NCBI GenBank assembly: GCA_012798135.1
Contig: JAAZNU010000015.1
Coordinates: 1-64,000 of the forward strand
Direction of reading: 5' to 3'
Source: Veillonellaceae bacterium
Lineage (GTDB): Bacteria; Bacillota_C; Negativicutes; UBA1444
DNA: 64,000 bases
Part shown: piece by piece, positions 12,580 through 21,476 of the stretch
Layout: every line of letters starts with the position of its first letter
Position numbering within the stretch: position 1 is the stretch's first letter
Notes under the pieces: generated by a model
Seen by the model: the letters and a program-made list of their open reading frames with translations, nothing else
Told to the model about the DNA's origin: nothing
Database searches by the model: none
Position numbers and translations under genes: made by a program

Positions 12580-12650
12580 GCACAGCCACCTCCCGGTTTC
12601 TGGTTATTGAATAACTTCGCCATTGGTGCGTCAGTTCCTGCCGGCATGAA

Positions 12651-15572
12651 TCACGCGGGTTCCGTTTCGCAGCGATTCCAGATCTCACCCAGCACCTTTT
12701 CCACAAAAATCTTGGCGATGACCGGGTCAAACTGACTGCCGGCGTGCTGAATCAGCTCCGCGGCCGCTGCGGTCGGCGTCATCGCCTGTCGGTACGGACG
12801 TCCGCCGGTCATGGCGTCGAAAGCGTCGGCAACAGCCAGAATTCTGGCTTCCAGGCAGATATCCCGCTCTTTCATTCCTTTGGGATACCCGCCGCCATCC
12901 CAGCGTTCGTGGTGTTCGAGAACCGCCCGGGCCAAGTGGGAGAAATCCGTCACCGCTCCGAGGATGCGAAAGCCGATTTCAGGATGTCGCTTCATTTCCC
13001 GCCATTCGTCGTTTGTCAGCGCGCCTTCTTTGTTCAGCACATTCTCGTCAATGCCGATCTTGCCGATGTCGTGGAGCAGACCGACGGTTCGGAGTTCGTT
13101 GATTTCATGCGGATTCATCGTCATGGCTTTGCCGATCGCCCGGCAAAATTCGCTGACCCGCGACGAGTGCATTTCTTCCCGGGCGTTCTTTTCATTCAAA
13201 GTCTTGACGATCACGTGAATCGTGCTATTGCGCATACTGTCGCTTTCCGACAGTTTATTGCGGTACATATTGTCTTCCGCTTGCTTGAAAATTTCCTGCA
13301 ATTCCGCACCGACGTTATCTTGGGTCGCCCAGCCGAAGGAAACGGACAAAATGATGAATTCTTTGTCCTGCTGTTGGATCACATCCGATATTCGACGAAC
13401 GATGCCCGCCGCGTCCTCGGCATCCGTTTGCGGCAGCAGCAATACGAACTCATCGCCGCCGATCCGCGCCACAATATCATCCTGCCGGCAAACCGCTTTC
13501 AGAATTCCCGCCAATTTTTTGAGCAAATTATCGCCGGCTACATGGCCAAAAGCGTCGTTGGTCAATTTCAGCCCGTTCACATCGGCGATCACCAAAGTCA
13601 AGGGCAAATTGCGCTGCGTAGCAAGCCGGGCCAGTTCCTCCTCGTAAAAACGGCGGTTATATAAGCCAGTCAGCTGGTCATGAAAACTAAGATACTCAAT
13701 TTTCTCCCGTTCCGTGCTGCGTTGGGTGACGTCACGAATAATCCCGATCGCATGCCGACCGTTTTGCAACTGAATGGAAGATAGCGAGGCTTCGACCTTG
13801 ATGACGCGACCATCGCTGCAAACAGCTTCTGTTTCCGTCGTGATCCCGGTCTCCTCCGGCTGGCCGGCGGCCAAGAACTCGACGAATCGTCGATGAAGCG
13901 TCTCTCGTTCCGGCAGCGGCAATAGTATTTGGAAGCTTTTCCCCATCACTTCCGCCTGTCGATAGCCAAAAATTCCTGCAGCGGCCGGATTCCAAAAGCA
14001 AAGTTCGCCGGACGGAGTGATCATGATGATCGCGTCCCGGGCGGATTCGGTGATCACGCGCAACCTTGCTTCGCTCTCGCGAATTCGCTCCTCATCCTGC
14101 TTTCGTTCAATCGCCACGGCGACCTGCGCCGCGATTGTCGACAAAACGTCCGCGTCTTCCGTGCCAAACGGCGGATCGGCCGCCGCCTTCACCATGCAAA
14201 TCATGCCGAAGGCAACTCCCCGGGCGTCGAACAAGGGGACGCCGAGGAATTGCTGTGACAAGGCATTTTCGCGCACCGCCGGACTAAGCGGCGCATATTC
14301 GCCGGTTTTCATCAGTCGTTCGCATTCCGCCGGGCCAATCTGAACCGTATGTCCCTGCCGCATGACATACTCGGTCAGGCCTTTACCGACCTGCCGCCGC
14401 GGCGGGATCACCGACAGGGAGTCGGCGCTGAACGGCACGACGATCTCCCGGGTCGCCGTCGCCAATAAATTGACGTGGAAATGTTGAGCCGGCAACACTT
14501 TGCCGATCACTTGGTAGAGACGCTCATAGAAAGCATCCAGATTCGGCGCCGCCAGCACCGACTCCGCAATCTCTCGCAACACCGTCTGGATCTCGCTATT
14601 TCGCCGCAGGGCCTGTTCAGTCGCTTTCCGCTCGGTAATATCCCGAATCGCCGGGATGTGAACCGAACGACCTTTCCAAACCAGCGAGGTTGCCATAATC
14701 TCCACCGGAAACACCGTACCGTCTTTTTTTCGGTGGTATCGGACGGGAATCTTCACGCAATTCGCGGATATGGCCTGGATGGAGGCGCTCCTCGTTTCGT
14801 CCGGCTCCGCGGAAAGGTCGGTATTTTTCATGTGCAGCAACTCTTCGCGGGAATACCCGTACAAATCCACGGCGGAACGATTCACGTCGTAAATATCGCC
14901 GGTCCGGTTGTCGATCAAAAACAGTGCGTCCGACTCCATCTCGAACAGTTGACGGTATTTCGCCTCGCTCTCCCTCAAGGTCTCCGCGGCCCGGGTTCGT
15001 TCTTCCAGTAGCAACAGCAACCGCCCGTAGAGCATGGTCGCCAACGGGTAAATGATGAGAACCGGCGCTGCAATATCGGCCAGCAACTTCCATCTGAGCG
15101 AATCCGGCAACAGCAACATGCAGGCCAACATGACCATATGAACCAACCAGCCGAAGCCGTAAAGAAGTTTGGAATCCAGCTGCCATGAATATTGGTCGTG
15201 CAGATGTTTAAACAGAACCCCCAGCGCAGCCGAGGATAGAATGCTGGCCAAGCCGGTCCACTGACCGATGCCGCCCTGCCAAATCCGCAGGGCTCCGGTC
15301 ATGGCGACGGCAATCGCCGCGGCCTGCCAGCCGCCGAACAACCCGACAATGCCCAACAAAATCGTTCGTCCGTCAAAGGTAAGCCCCGGCGAATAAATCA
15401 GGGGAAATATCATGCCGGCCATGGCAACCGCGCCGAACAGAACGCCGGCCGCTACCCGCCCCCGCTGCTTTCGCCAGTCGCCCCAGCCGGCGGCGCCAAG
15501 CGAATACAGAAACCCCAGGGCCAGCAACAGCGTGATATTGTTCAGCAGGCTCACAAACAGCTCTTTTGACAT
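12651..15572 (-). CDS. LytS-type 5TM receptor fused to PAS-GAF-PAS-GGDEF-HD-GYP
   Basis: This is a membrane receptor controlling cyclic di-GMP (973 aa). Residues 1-185 match the 5TM-5TMR_LYT receptor domain, with hallmark SPGLTFDGRTILLG and RIWQGGIGQWTG. A PAS (about 200-325), a GAF (about 345-500), a second PAS (about 505-630), a GGDEF domain (about 640-800) and an HD-GYP domain (about 805-960) follow. The cyclase signature RIGGDEF and an RQDD inhibitory site five residues before it are intact, as are HDIGKIGI and HHERWDGGGYP of the phosphodiesterase. Both activities may therefore be present. I prefer ATG 15572, after GGGAGGGG. The cstA-type gene lies next upstream on the same strand. Confidence 0.93.
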   Translation of the reverse strand: MSKELFVSLLNNITLLLALGFLYSLGAAGWGDWRKQRGRVAAGVLFGAVAMAGMIFPLIYSPGLTFDGRTILLGIVGLFGGWQAAAIAVAMTGALRIWQGGIGQWTGLASILSSAALGVLFKHLHDQYSWQLDSKLLYGFGWLVHMVMLACMLLLPDSLRWKLLADIAAPVLIIYPLATMLYGRLLLLLEERTRAAETLRESEAKYRQLFEMESDALFLIDNRTGDIYDVNRSAVDLYGYSREELLHMKNTDLSAEPDETRSASIQAISANCVKIPVRYHRKKDGTVFPVEIMATSLVWKGRSVHIPAIRDITERKATEQALRRNSEIQTVLREIAESVLAAPNLDAFYERLYQVIGKVLPAQHFHVNLLATATREIVVPFSADSLSVIPPRRQVGKGLTEYVMRQGHTVQIGPAECERLMKTGEYAPLSPAVRENALSQQFLGVPLFDARGVAFGMICMVKAAADPPFGTEDADVLSTIAAQVAVAIERKQDEERIRESEARLRVITESARDAIIMITPSGELCFWNPAAAGIFGYRQAEVMGKSFQILLPLPERETLHRRFVEFLAAGQPEETGITTETEAVCSDGRVIKVEASLSSIQLQNGRHAIGIIRDVTQRSTEREKIEYLSFHDQLTGLYNRRFYEEELARLATQRNLPLTLVIADVNGLKLTNDAFGHVAGDNLLKKLAGILKAVCRQDDIVARIGGDEFVLLLPQTDAEDAAGIVRRISDVIQQQDKEFIILSVSFGWATQDNVGAELQEIFKQAEDNMYRNKLSESDSMRNSTIHVIVKTLNEKNAREEMHSSRVSEFCRAIGKAMTMNPHEINELRTVGLLHDIGKIGIDENVLNKEGALTNDEWREMKRHPEIGFRILGAVTDFSHLARAVLEHHERWDGGGYPKGMKERDICLEARILAVADAFDAMTGGRPYRQAMTPTAAAAELIQHAGSQFDPVIAKIFVEKVLGEIWNRCETEPA

Positions 15573-15707
15573 TCGCCCCTCCCGTACGGGTATTTTTCCT
15601 CTTGCTGATGGATTCGCCTCTGACTCTGCGGGATACATATCACAATATTATTATTAAGTCTTTTCGCCATATTACAAAAAATTCCTTGCCAGAAAGGCAA
15701 GCTTACG

Positions 15708-15743
15708 AAAAAAAAGTCAACGGCATCCGTCGTTGACTTTTTG
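15708..15743 (-). terminator. intrinsic terminator after cstA (possibly bidirectional)
   Basis: The inverted repeat AAAGTCAACG / CGTTGACTTT is flanked by A and T runs on both sides, 31 bases beyond the cstA stop. It should end cstA transcripts before the LytS-GGDEF gene. Confidence 0.88.
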
Positions 15744-15773
15744 TCAGTTTGCGAGTTCACTGGGACAATAAAG

Positions 15774-17456
15774 TTATCTCTGATTTGCCGATGGTGAAGA
15801 ATCAAACAATTTTCTGACACTGTTGGATGCAATGAGGAGCGCCAGTGTAATCAGCGCAATGGCTACAATTAGCTGCAGTCCGTCGGTAAGAAACGCAAAC
15901 GTTCCGCTGTAAAGGAGTTTACTGACGATACCATAAATGGACATCAGCAGGGCCAGCAACGTGACCGCAAACATAAAGCCCATGGGAATGTACAGCATCT
16001 TCCCCTGCCGGCCGGTTATTTTCAGGAAAACCGCCAGCGCAATCAGCACCAGGGCGGAGCACAACTGATTCGCCGCGCCGAATAACGGCCAAACATTCAT
16101 ATATCCGCCCAGGCAAAGCAGATAACCGAAGAAAAGCGTAATCACCGTGGCGAAATACTTGTTCGTCAACACACGCTGCACTGGCGTCATCCGGGCCGAA
16201 TCCGTCGTGTTGCCTGCGAATAATTCCTGGAAGCACATCCGGCCGATCCGGCCGACCGAGTCCAGTGTGGTCAACGCCAAAGCCGATACGCACATGGTGA
16301 TGACACAAGTGGCCACAAAACGGGGCAACCCGAATAAGGACAGAAATCCGCCGACCGAAGCGGAGAAAATCTGAAACGGTGTTCCTTTGGGCATTACACC
16401 GCCGGTCGCCGCCGCCCCCACGACAATCAACGACACAACCGCCAGCACTGTCTCGATCATCATTGAGCCGTAGCCGACAAACAGCATGTCTTTTTCGTTG
16501 GCAATCGTTTTCGACGAAGTCCCGGAAGAAACCAGGCTATGGAAACCGGAAACCGCGCCGCAGGCAATCGTAATGAAAAGCAGCGGAAACAGAGGCTTGC
16601 CGTTGACTTCAAACCCAACAAACGCCGGCAGTTCAATCACCGGATTCGTGAAAACGACGCCAATCACCCCGCTGGCAATCATCCCAAGCAGCAGGAAAGA
16701 GCTCAAATAATCGCGCGGCTCCATCAACAGCCACATTGGGAGGACAGCCGCCAAAAACATATACGCAAATACAACATAAATCCAGGTGGTTTTGGTAAAA
16801 TACAGCGGATAGGCAATCCCCGCCGCCAACATTCCAATGATCAGAATGATGCCGACCGCCAGCTTGGTTCTTTCGCCCAGCGGATATTTTTTTAAGAAAA
16901 GGCCGAAGAAAATGGCGACCACGATGTACAGCATGGAAATCGATGCGGCGGCGGCATTGGGCGTTACCAGGGAACCATTGGCGGCAAATCCGTTAAAGGT
17001 ACTCGCTACAATATCCGCAAACGCGGCGGTGACGAGCAGCGTAAACAGCCAGGAAAATAACAGAAACATTTTTTTGCCGGTTTTGCCGATATATTGCTCG
17101 ATCAGCATTCCCATTGACTTTCCTTCATTCTTGACCGAAGCGTACAGAGCGGTAAAGTCCTGCACCGCTCCAAAAAATATGCCGCCAATCATCAACCAGA
17201 GCATGACCGGCAGCCAGCCGAACATCGCGGCGATAATGGGGCCGGTCACCGGACCGGCGCCGGTAATGGACGAAAATTGGTGAGCAAATACTGTGAATTT
17301 CGATGAAGGAACATAATCATTGCCGTCTTCAAAGCGATACGCCGGCGTTGTCGCCTGCGGATCAATGCCCCAGATTTTGGTCAGCCAGCGGCCATAAATG
17401 AAATACCCGCCGGCACAAACCATCAATGCAATCCCCAATAAAGTCAAACCCGTCAT
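15774..17456 (-). CDS. cstA: CstA family carbon-starvation transporter
   Basis: An integral membrane protein of 560 residues with about 15-16 predicted helices. The CstA core signature QFSSITGAGPVTGPI (residues about 60-74) and the second-domain segment SSGTSSKT are present. Family members (CstA, BtsT) import pyruvate and, in some reports, peptides. The ATG at 17456 has GGAAGGGG about twelve bases upstream, a rather long spacing. The gene has a long structured leader with a terminator at 17525-17577 and sits beside a LytS-type receptor gene, the class of receptor that senses pyruvate in enteric bacteria. Confidence 0.93.
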   Translation of the reverse strand: MTGLTLLGIALMVCAGGYFIYGRWLTKIWGIDPQATTPAYRFEDGNDYVPSSKFTVFAHQFSSITGAGPVTGPIIAAMFGWLPVMLWLMIGGIFFGAVQDFTALYASVKNEGKSMGMLIEQYIGKTGKKMFLLFSWLFTLLVTAAFADIVASTFNGFAANGSLVTPNAAAASISMLYIVVAIFFGLFLKKYPLGERTKLAVGIILIIGMLAAGIAYPLYFTKTTWIYVVFAYMFLAAVLPMWLLMEPRDYLSSFLLLGMIASGVIGVVFTNPVIELPAFVGFEVNGKPLFPLLFITIACGAVSGFHSLVSSGTSSKTIANEKDMLFVGYGSMMIETVLAVVSLIVVGAAATGGVMPKGTPFQIFSASVGGFLSLFGLPRFVATCVITMCVSALALTTLDSVGRIGRMCFQELFAGNTTDSARMTPVQRVLTNKYFATVITLFFGYLLCLGGYMNVWPLFGAANQLCSALVLIALAVFLKITGRQGKMLYIPMGFMFAVTLLALLMSIYGIVSKLLYSGTFAFLTDGLQLIVAIALITLALLIASNSVRKLFDSSPSANQR

Positions 17457-17524
17457 GATTCCAGAAAACCCCTTCCAATCCTAATCCTTCAATACGCGTC
17501 CGCCATGCCGGCAGAACAAGATGT

Positions 17525-17577
17525 ATATAAAAATAGTCCTCGTCTCCCCTCACCTGCCCAAAGAGACGAAGGACTAT
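17525..17577 (-). terminator. intrinsic terminator in the cstA leader (candidate attenuator)
   Basis: On the minus strand a 14-base stem (arms 17577-17563 and 17546-17533, ATAGTCC and TCGTCTC blocks with one bulged base) is followed by TTTTTATAT. It lies about 70 bases upstream of the cstA start codon. Upstream is a further hairpin with ATCGTT/AACGAT outer and CCGCC/GGCGG inner arms. No known riboswitch consensus was recognised. Confidence 0.75.
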
Positions 17578-17988
17578 CCGTTGTGTGGATGCCTTGAGTT
17601 CCCAGTTCCTTACAGACCTTGTTTCGCAAGAGTGTTGCCGAATATGTTGTTTGCAGAGATTATCGTTACCCGCCCAACCTGGCGGCGCCAAAACGATCTG
17701 TGATACAATCCGCCAAATGTTTACACTATTACAATTTTAAGCACAAATTTATTTTTAAAATGTTAGTATATAATCTACCACCATCGCCCGTTCCTGTCAA
17801 CAAAGCCTTTATTTAGAGCAGCGAAACGGTTCTCATTCGCCAAACCCTTTATTTTTGCCGTCGATTTATGTTATGGCCATCTTATTTGCCAAACAAGATC
17901 AGTGTTATAGAAGCGTCTGGTTGCTCAACAGGATTTTCATCACGTTTGATAATCCTTCCATGCCTTGTCCACTTTAGTGTCGACCAAC
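17578..17988. other. intergenic region, cstA leader then AT-rich sequence
   Basis: Roughly 17580-17710 is the presumed cstA leader. From about 17715 to 17988 I see only AT-rich sequence without a convincing open reading frame, ribosome binding site or RNA gene. Confidence 0.5.
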
Positions 17989-18016
17989 AAAAAAAACCAG
18001 CGATATGTCTCGCTGG
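17989..18016 (-). terminator. terminator of the tRNA-Leu pair
   Basis: A perfect 7-base stem CCAGCGA/TCGCTGG followed by eight T on the minus strand, 20 bases after the CCA end of the second tRNA-Leu. Confidence 0.92.
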
Positions 18017-18035
18017 CATTGCTATCATTATAATC

Positions 18036-18121
18036 TGGTGCGGCCGAGTGGATTTGAACCACCACGAGGTTGCCCCCGCCAGCCCCTCAAGCTGGTGCGT
18101 CTGCCGTTCCGCCACGACCGC
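18036..18121 (-). tRNA. tRNA-Leu (GAG)
   Basis: A complete class II tRNA of 86 bases with a long variable arm. The acceptor GCGGTCG pairs with CGGCCGC, and the anticodon loop TTGAGGG gives GAG. CCA is encoded at 18038-18036. The body is nearly identical to the neighbouring tRNA-Leu(CAG) outside the anticodon arm, which indicates tandem duplication and divergence. Confidence 0.96.
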
Positions 18122-18150
18122 ACGTTGGAACTTTGGCTGTCAAATAAAAT

Positions 18151-18236
18151 TGGTGCGGTCGAGTGGATTTGAACCACCACGAGGTTGCCCCCACTAGCTC
18201 CTGAGGCTAGCGCGTCTGCCGTTCCGCCACGACCGC
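18151..18236 (-). tRNA. tRNA-Leu (CAG)
   Basis: A complete class II tRNA of 86 bases. The anticodon loop CTCAGGA gives CAG, the acceptor GCGGTCG pairs with CGACCGC, and CCA is encoded at 18153-18151. It is the first gene of the tRNA-Leu pair. Confidence 0.96.
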
Positions 18237-18257
18237 ACGTTTTAACTGACAAGTGAT

Positions 18258-18286
18258 ATGTTACCACACCGGTTTCATCCCGTCAA
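18258..18286 (-). promoter_or_regulatory. promoter of the tRNA-Leu pair
   Basis: On the minus strand -35 TTGACG (18286-18281), a 17-base spacer and -10 TAACAT (18263-18258) lie about 22 bases before the first tRNA-Leu. Confidence 0.8.
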
Positions 18287-18367
18287 TAATGTTCACGAAT
18301 GTTTTTTTTTGCGCATTGTACGTCGCCGTTCCTCCCGAGAAAGCCCGCCTGCTCCGTGCGCCATCCG

Positions 18368-19996
18368 TTATCGGATCCCCCATTCCCAGGCATTCCATAG
18401 GTTGCCGGCAAACGGATTGGGCTTGAAGTTCGCCACGCTCCGCTTGGCCGCCGCGATTTCCGCCCGATAATACAAGGGAATGACCGGGACTTCCGCCACC
18501 AGTTTTTCCTGCAGCCGCCGGAGCAGATCGCGACGGGAGTCCTGGTTTCGGGTCCGCTGCTCATTTTCCAGCAGCGAATCGACTTCCGGCGAGCGCCAGC
18601 CAGCATAATTCTTGCCGACGCCGCGATTGGCCGGGCCGGGAATCCGTCGGGAATGCCAGAGATCGAAACTGTTCGGTTCGGTGCTGTTGACCCAGGCGAA
18701 CAGTACCGCTTCGAAGCGCCGACTCGGCAAAACCTCCCCGAAAAACGACTTCGCTGCAACCCGCTGAACACGCATTTCAATTCCCGCTTCGCGCAACTGG
18801 CGGGCTATGGTTTCCGCCACCAGTTCACGGGGCTTGTCATTATCAGGCAACTGCACGGTGAAAGAAAGCCGGCGGCCGTTCAGGACCTGAATGCCATCAT
18901 AACCGGGCTGCCAACCCGCCACCTGCAACAGTTCCTTCGCCTGCTGCAGATTTCGGACCGGTTGCTGCGGCAATGCCAGATACGCCCAGGAAAGCGGATG
19001 CATATCGGTATATGCCGGAAAAGCTGCGTTTTTCAGAACCTTTTCGATCAGCTCCCGGCGGTCGATCGCCAGGTTGATCGCCTGGCGCACCCGGACATCG
19101 GCGAACAACGGCAGATCCAGATTAAAGTCCAGGTGCTCCCAAATCGTTCCGGCCGTAATAAAGGTGTTCACGCCGGTCACAGCCCGGATCTGATCCAGTT
19201 GGTCAAAGCCGATGTTGTTCAAAATATCGACTTCACCGATCTTCAATTGGCTAAGCACGATCTGACGATCGGTCACAATTTTGTAGGTCAGCAATTCCAA
19301 CAACGGCGCGCCTTGATGGTACGATGGATTCGGCGCAAACACCAGGGCGTCGCCCCGTCGCCACTCCTTCAGAACGAACGGTCCCGAGCCGACCGGCAAC
19401 CGATTGAAATTTTGCAGTGTCAGATCCGCAAAATCCGTCGAGCGGTGCCGAGGCAAGATGTACGGAAACAAATGGTACACATACGCGTACGGTTCCGAAA
19501 GACGAATGACGATCGTGGCATCGTCCGGCGCCGACACCGACTGGATCTTTTCGTACCCGTCACGCCAGGCGACCCGGGTCCGGTTGCGCATAATGAAATC
19601 AAAGGTGAACTGTACGTCCCGGGCGGAAACAGGCTGACCATCCTGCCATTTCAGGCCCGGTTTCAGGCGATAGGTGACGACCAGGCCATCGCCGCTGATC
19701 CCGCCGTTTTCCGTCGTTGGCACGGCCACCGCCAGATCGGGCAGCCATTCCCCCTTATCGTTCTGCAGCAACAACCCGCTGAACAGCAGACGGCCAATTT
19801 CCTGCACCGCCATCTGTTCGCTGAGCAGGGGATTCCACGTTTCCGGCTCCACCGCGCTACCCACACTGATTTTTCCGCCGGCGGCGGGTTTGGCAACGCC
19901 AGTGTCGGTTTTTTCGGTTTTCCGGCCGCAACCGGCAAATACTCCGACCAGCAGAACCAGCATCAGGATGATGGCTGGTTTCGCAATATATTTCAA
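18368..19996 (-). CDS. extracellular solute-binding lipoprotein, family 5 (peptide/nickel type)
   Basis: This is the periplasmic or surface receptor of an oligopeptide-, dipeptide- or metal-type ABC importer (542 aa). A lipoprotein signal ends at Cys23 (VFAGC), and the SBP_bac_5 fold is marked by EPETWNPLLSEQM near residue 52. The start is TTG at 19996, with AGGAGG seven bases upstream, and overlaps the coaE stop in TTGA. No permease or ATPase gene lies nearby, so it either shares another transporter or has a separate role. Ligand unknown. Confidence 0.9.
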   Translation of the reverse strand: MKYIAKPAIILMLVLLVGVFAGCGRKTEKTDTGVAKPAAGGKISVGSAVEPETWNPLLSEQMAVQEIGRLLFSGLLLQNDKGEWLPDLAVAVPTTENGGISGDGLVVTYRLKPGLKWQDGQPVSARDVQFTFDFIMRNRTRVAWRDGYEKIQSVSAPDDATIVIRLSEPYAYVYHLFPYILPRHRSTDFADLTLQNFNRLPVGSGPFVLKEWRRGDALVFAPNPSYHQGAPLLELLTYKIVTDRQIVLSQLKIGEVDILNNIGFDQLDQIRAVTGVNTFITAGTIWEHLDFNLDLPLFADVRVRQAINLAIDRRELIEKVLKNAAFPAYTDMHPLSWAYLALPQQPVRNLQQAKELLQVAGWQPGYDGIQVLNGRRLSFTVQLPDNDKPRELVAETIARQLREAGIEMRVQRVAAKSFFGEVLPSRRFEAVLFAWVNSTEPNSFDLWHSRRIPGPANRGVGKNYAGWRSPEVDSLLENEQRTRNQDSRRDLLRRLQEKLVAEVPVIPLYYRAEIAAAKRSVANFKPNPFAGNLWNAWEWGIR

Positions 19997-20634
19997 GTAG
20001 GTTCCTCCTGCGTCCGGTTATCCAGTCGCTCCGTGAGCCGGCTCCAGGCGCTCTCCACCTGTTGCCGCGTTTGCGCCGGCGAACCGGAATTATCGATAAC
20101 TATATCCGCCCGTCTCGCTTTTTCGTCGATCGGCCACTGGGCAGCGATACGAGCGGCAATTGCTGTTTCGGAATAGCCGTCACGTCCTTGCAGGCGTTGC
20201 CGCTGCACTTCGCCCGGCACATATACGGTCCAGACTTCGTCGACCCAAGCATTCCAGCCGGTTTCATACAATAACGGTACATCGAAAAAAACGATTCGGC
20301 GCCCCTCTCTGGCCGCGGCTGACGCCAGCTGCTCGGCCCGCTCCCTGATGAGGGGGTGCAAAAGTTCTTCCAGCCATTTACGTTCCCCGGGGTCGGCGAA
20401 CACGATCCGCCCAACCGCGTCCCGACGCAGCGATCCGTCCCGGTTTAGAATATCCGGACCATAGCGGCGGCTCAGTTCCCGCAACGCCGTTGACCCGGGC
20501 AACGTTACTTCCCGGGCGAGGCCGTCAGTGTCGATGACAACGGCGCCCAATTCCCGCAGCATGGTGGCGACCGTGCTTTTGCCGCTGGCGATGCCGCCGG
20601 TCAGGCCAACCCGGTACAAACCATCCCGGCTCAT
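19993..20634 (-). CDS. coaE: dephospho-CoA kinase
   Basis: Phosphorylates dephospho-CoA in the last step of CoA synthesis. The P-loop GLTGGIASGKST begins at residue 9, and DTDGLAREV and FDVPLLYETG are typical. The start is ATG 20634, overlapping the mutM stop (ATGA); the upstream in-frame extension is the mutM sequence read in another frame. At 213 residues it has normal length. The order polA-mutM-coaE is conserved in many Bacillota. Confidence 0.95.
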   Translation of the reverse strand: MSRDGLYRVGLTGGIASGKSTVATMLRELGAVVIDTDGLAREVTLPGSTALRELSRRYGPDILNRDGSLRRDAVGRIVFADPGERKWLEELLHPLIRERAEQLASAAAREGRRIVFFDVPLLYETGWNAWVDEVWTVYVPGEVQRQRLQGRDGYSETAIAARIAAQWPIDEKARRADIVIDNSGSPAQTRQQVESAWSRLTERLDNRTQEEPT

Positions 20635-21464
20635 GACGGCTTGCACTGGCAATGGGGGCAATAGTGGGTACCGCGTCCGGCGACCGTCGTCTTGACAATG
20701 GGGGTTCCGCAGACTGGACAAGGTTCCCCCGCCCGACCGTAAACGCACAATTCGTCCTGAAACGAACCCATGTTCCCTTCGCCGTCCCGATAGTCGCGCA
20801 GTGTTGTGCCACCGCTGCCGATGCCCTTTTCGATCACCGCATTAATGGCGTCGTGGAGCCGGATGATTTCCTCGTCGCTGAGCGCGTTGGCCTTGCGTTC
20901 CGGGTGCAAACCGGCCCGCGCCAGACTTTCATCGACGTAAATATTGCCTAGGCCACCGATCAATTGCTGATCCAGCAGCACCATCTTTATTTTTCCCTTG
21001 CGTTTTGCCAGTTCATTTTTCAGGTACTCGACAGTAAACTGTTCCGACAACGGTTCGGGGCCCAAGCTGGCCAAACCGTAAATCCGGTCCAGTTCATTAT
21101 GCCGCAGCAAATATAGTGTGCCCAGAGTCCGGGTGTCCGAATACTCCAACGCCTCGCCGTCATTAAAGTAAAATACGACTTTGGCCGCCGTGTTGGCAGG
21201 CGTTCCGCTGCTCCGGAAATACAGTCGACCGGTCATCCGCAGATGGATGACCAGCACCCAGCCATCCGTCAGGTAAAACAGCATATATTTGGCCCGGCGC
21301 TGGAGGACCCGAATCCGGCGATCCACCAATATCGCCCGGAAATCTTCCGGTGACGGCCATTTGACCAGGCGGGATAAAAAAATTTCAACATCCTGGATCA
21401 CTTTGCCTTCCACGTGGTGCCGCAGTGAACGACAGATAGTTTCTACTTCCGGTAATTCAGGCAT
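20631..21464 (-). CDS. mutM: formamidopyrimidine-DNA glycosylase
   Basis: A bifunctional base-excision repair glycosylase/AP lyase for 8-oxoguanine and FaPy lesions (277 aa). The mature catalytic N-terminus PELPEVET, the H2TH region (IYVDESLARAGLHP) and the C-terminal zinc finger (CVYGRAGEPCPVCG ... YCPHCQ) are all present. AGGAGA lies upstream of ATG 21464. It sits between polA and coaE. Confidence 0.96.
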   Translation of the reverse strand: MPELPEVETICRSLRHHVEGKVIQDVEIFLSRLVKWPSPEDFRAILVDRRIRVLQRRAKYMLFYLTDGWVLVIHLRMTGRLYFRSSGTPANTAAKVVFYFNDGEALEYSDTRTLGTLYLLRHNELDRIYGLASLGPEPLSEQFTVEYLKNELAKRKGKIKMVLLDQQLIGGLGNIYVDESLARAGLHPERKANALSDEEIIRLHDAINAVIEKGIGSGGTTLRDYRDGEGNMGSFQDELCVYGRAGEPCPVCGTPIVKTTVAGRGTHYCPHCQCKPS

Positions 21465-21476
21465 ATGCTTCGTCTC

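Noticed and set aside
17457..17715. T-box or purine riboswitch before cstA
   Set aside because: The T-box bulge sequence and the conserved purine-aptamer loops could not be found; only a generic terminator and hairpins are visible.
18036..18236. Direct repeats in the 18.0-18.2 kb region
   Set aside because: They are the similar bodies of two tRNA-Leu genes, not a mobile repeat or CRISPR.
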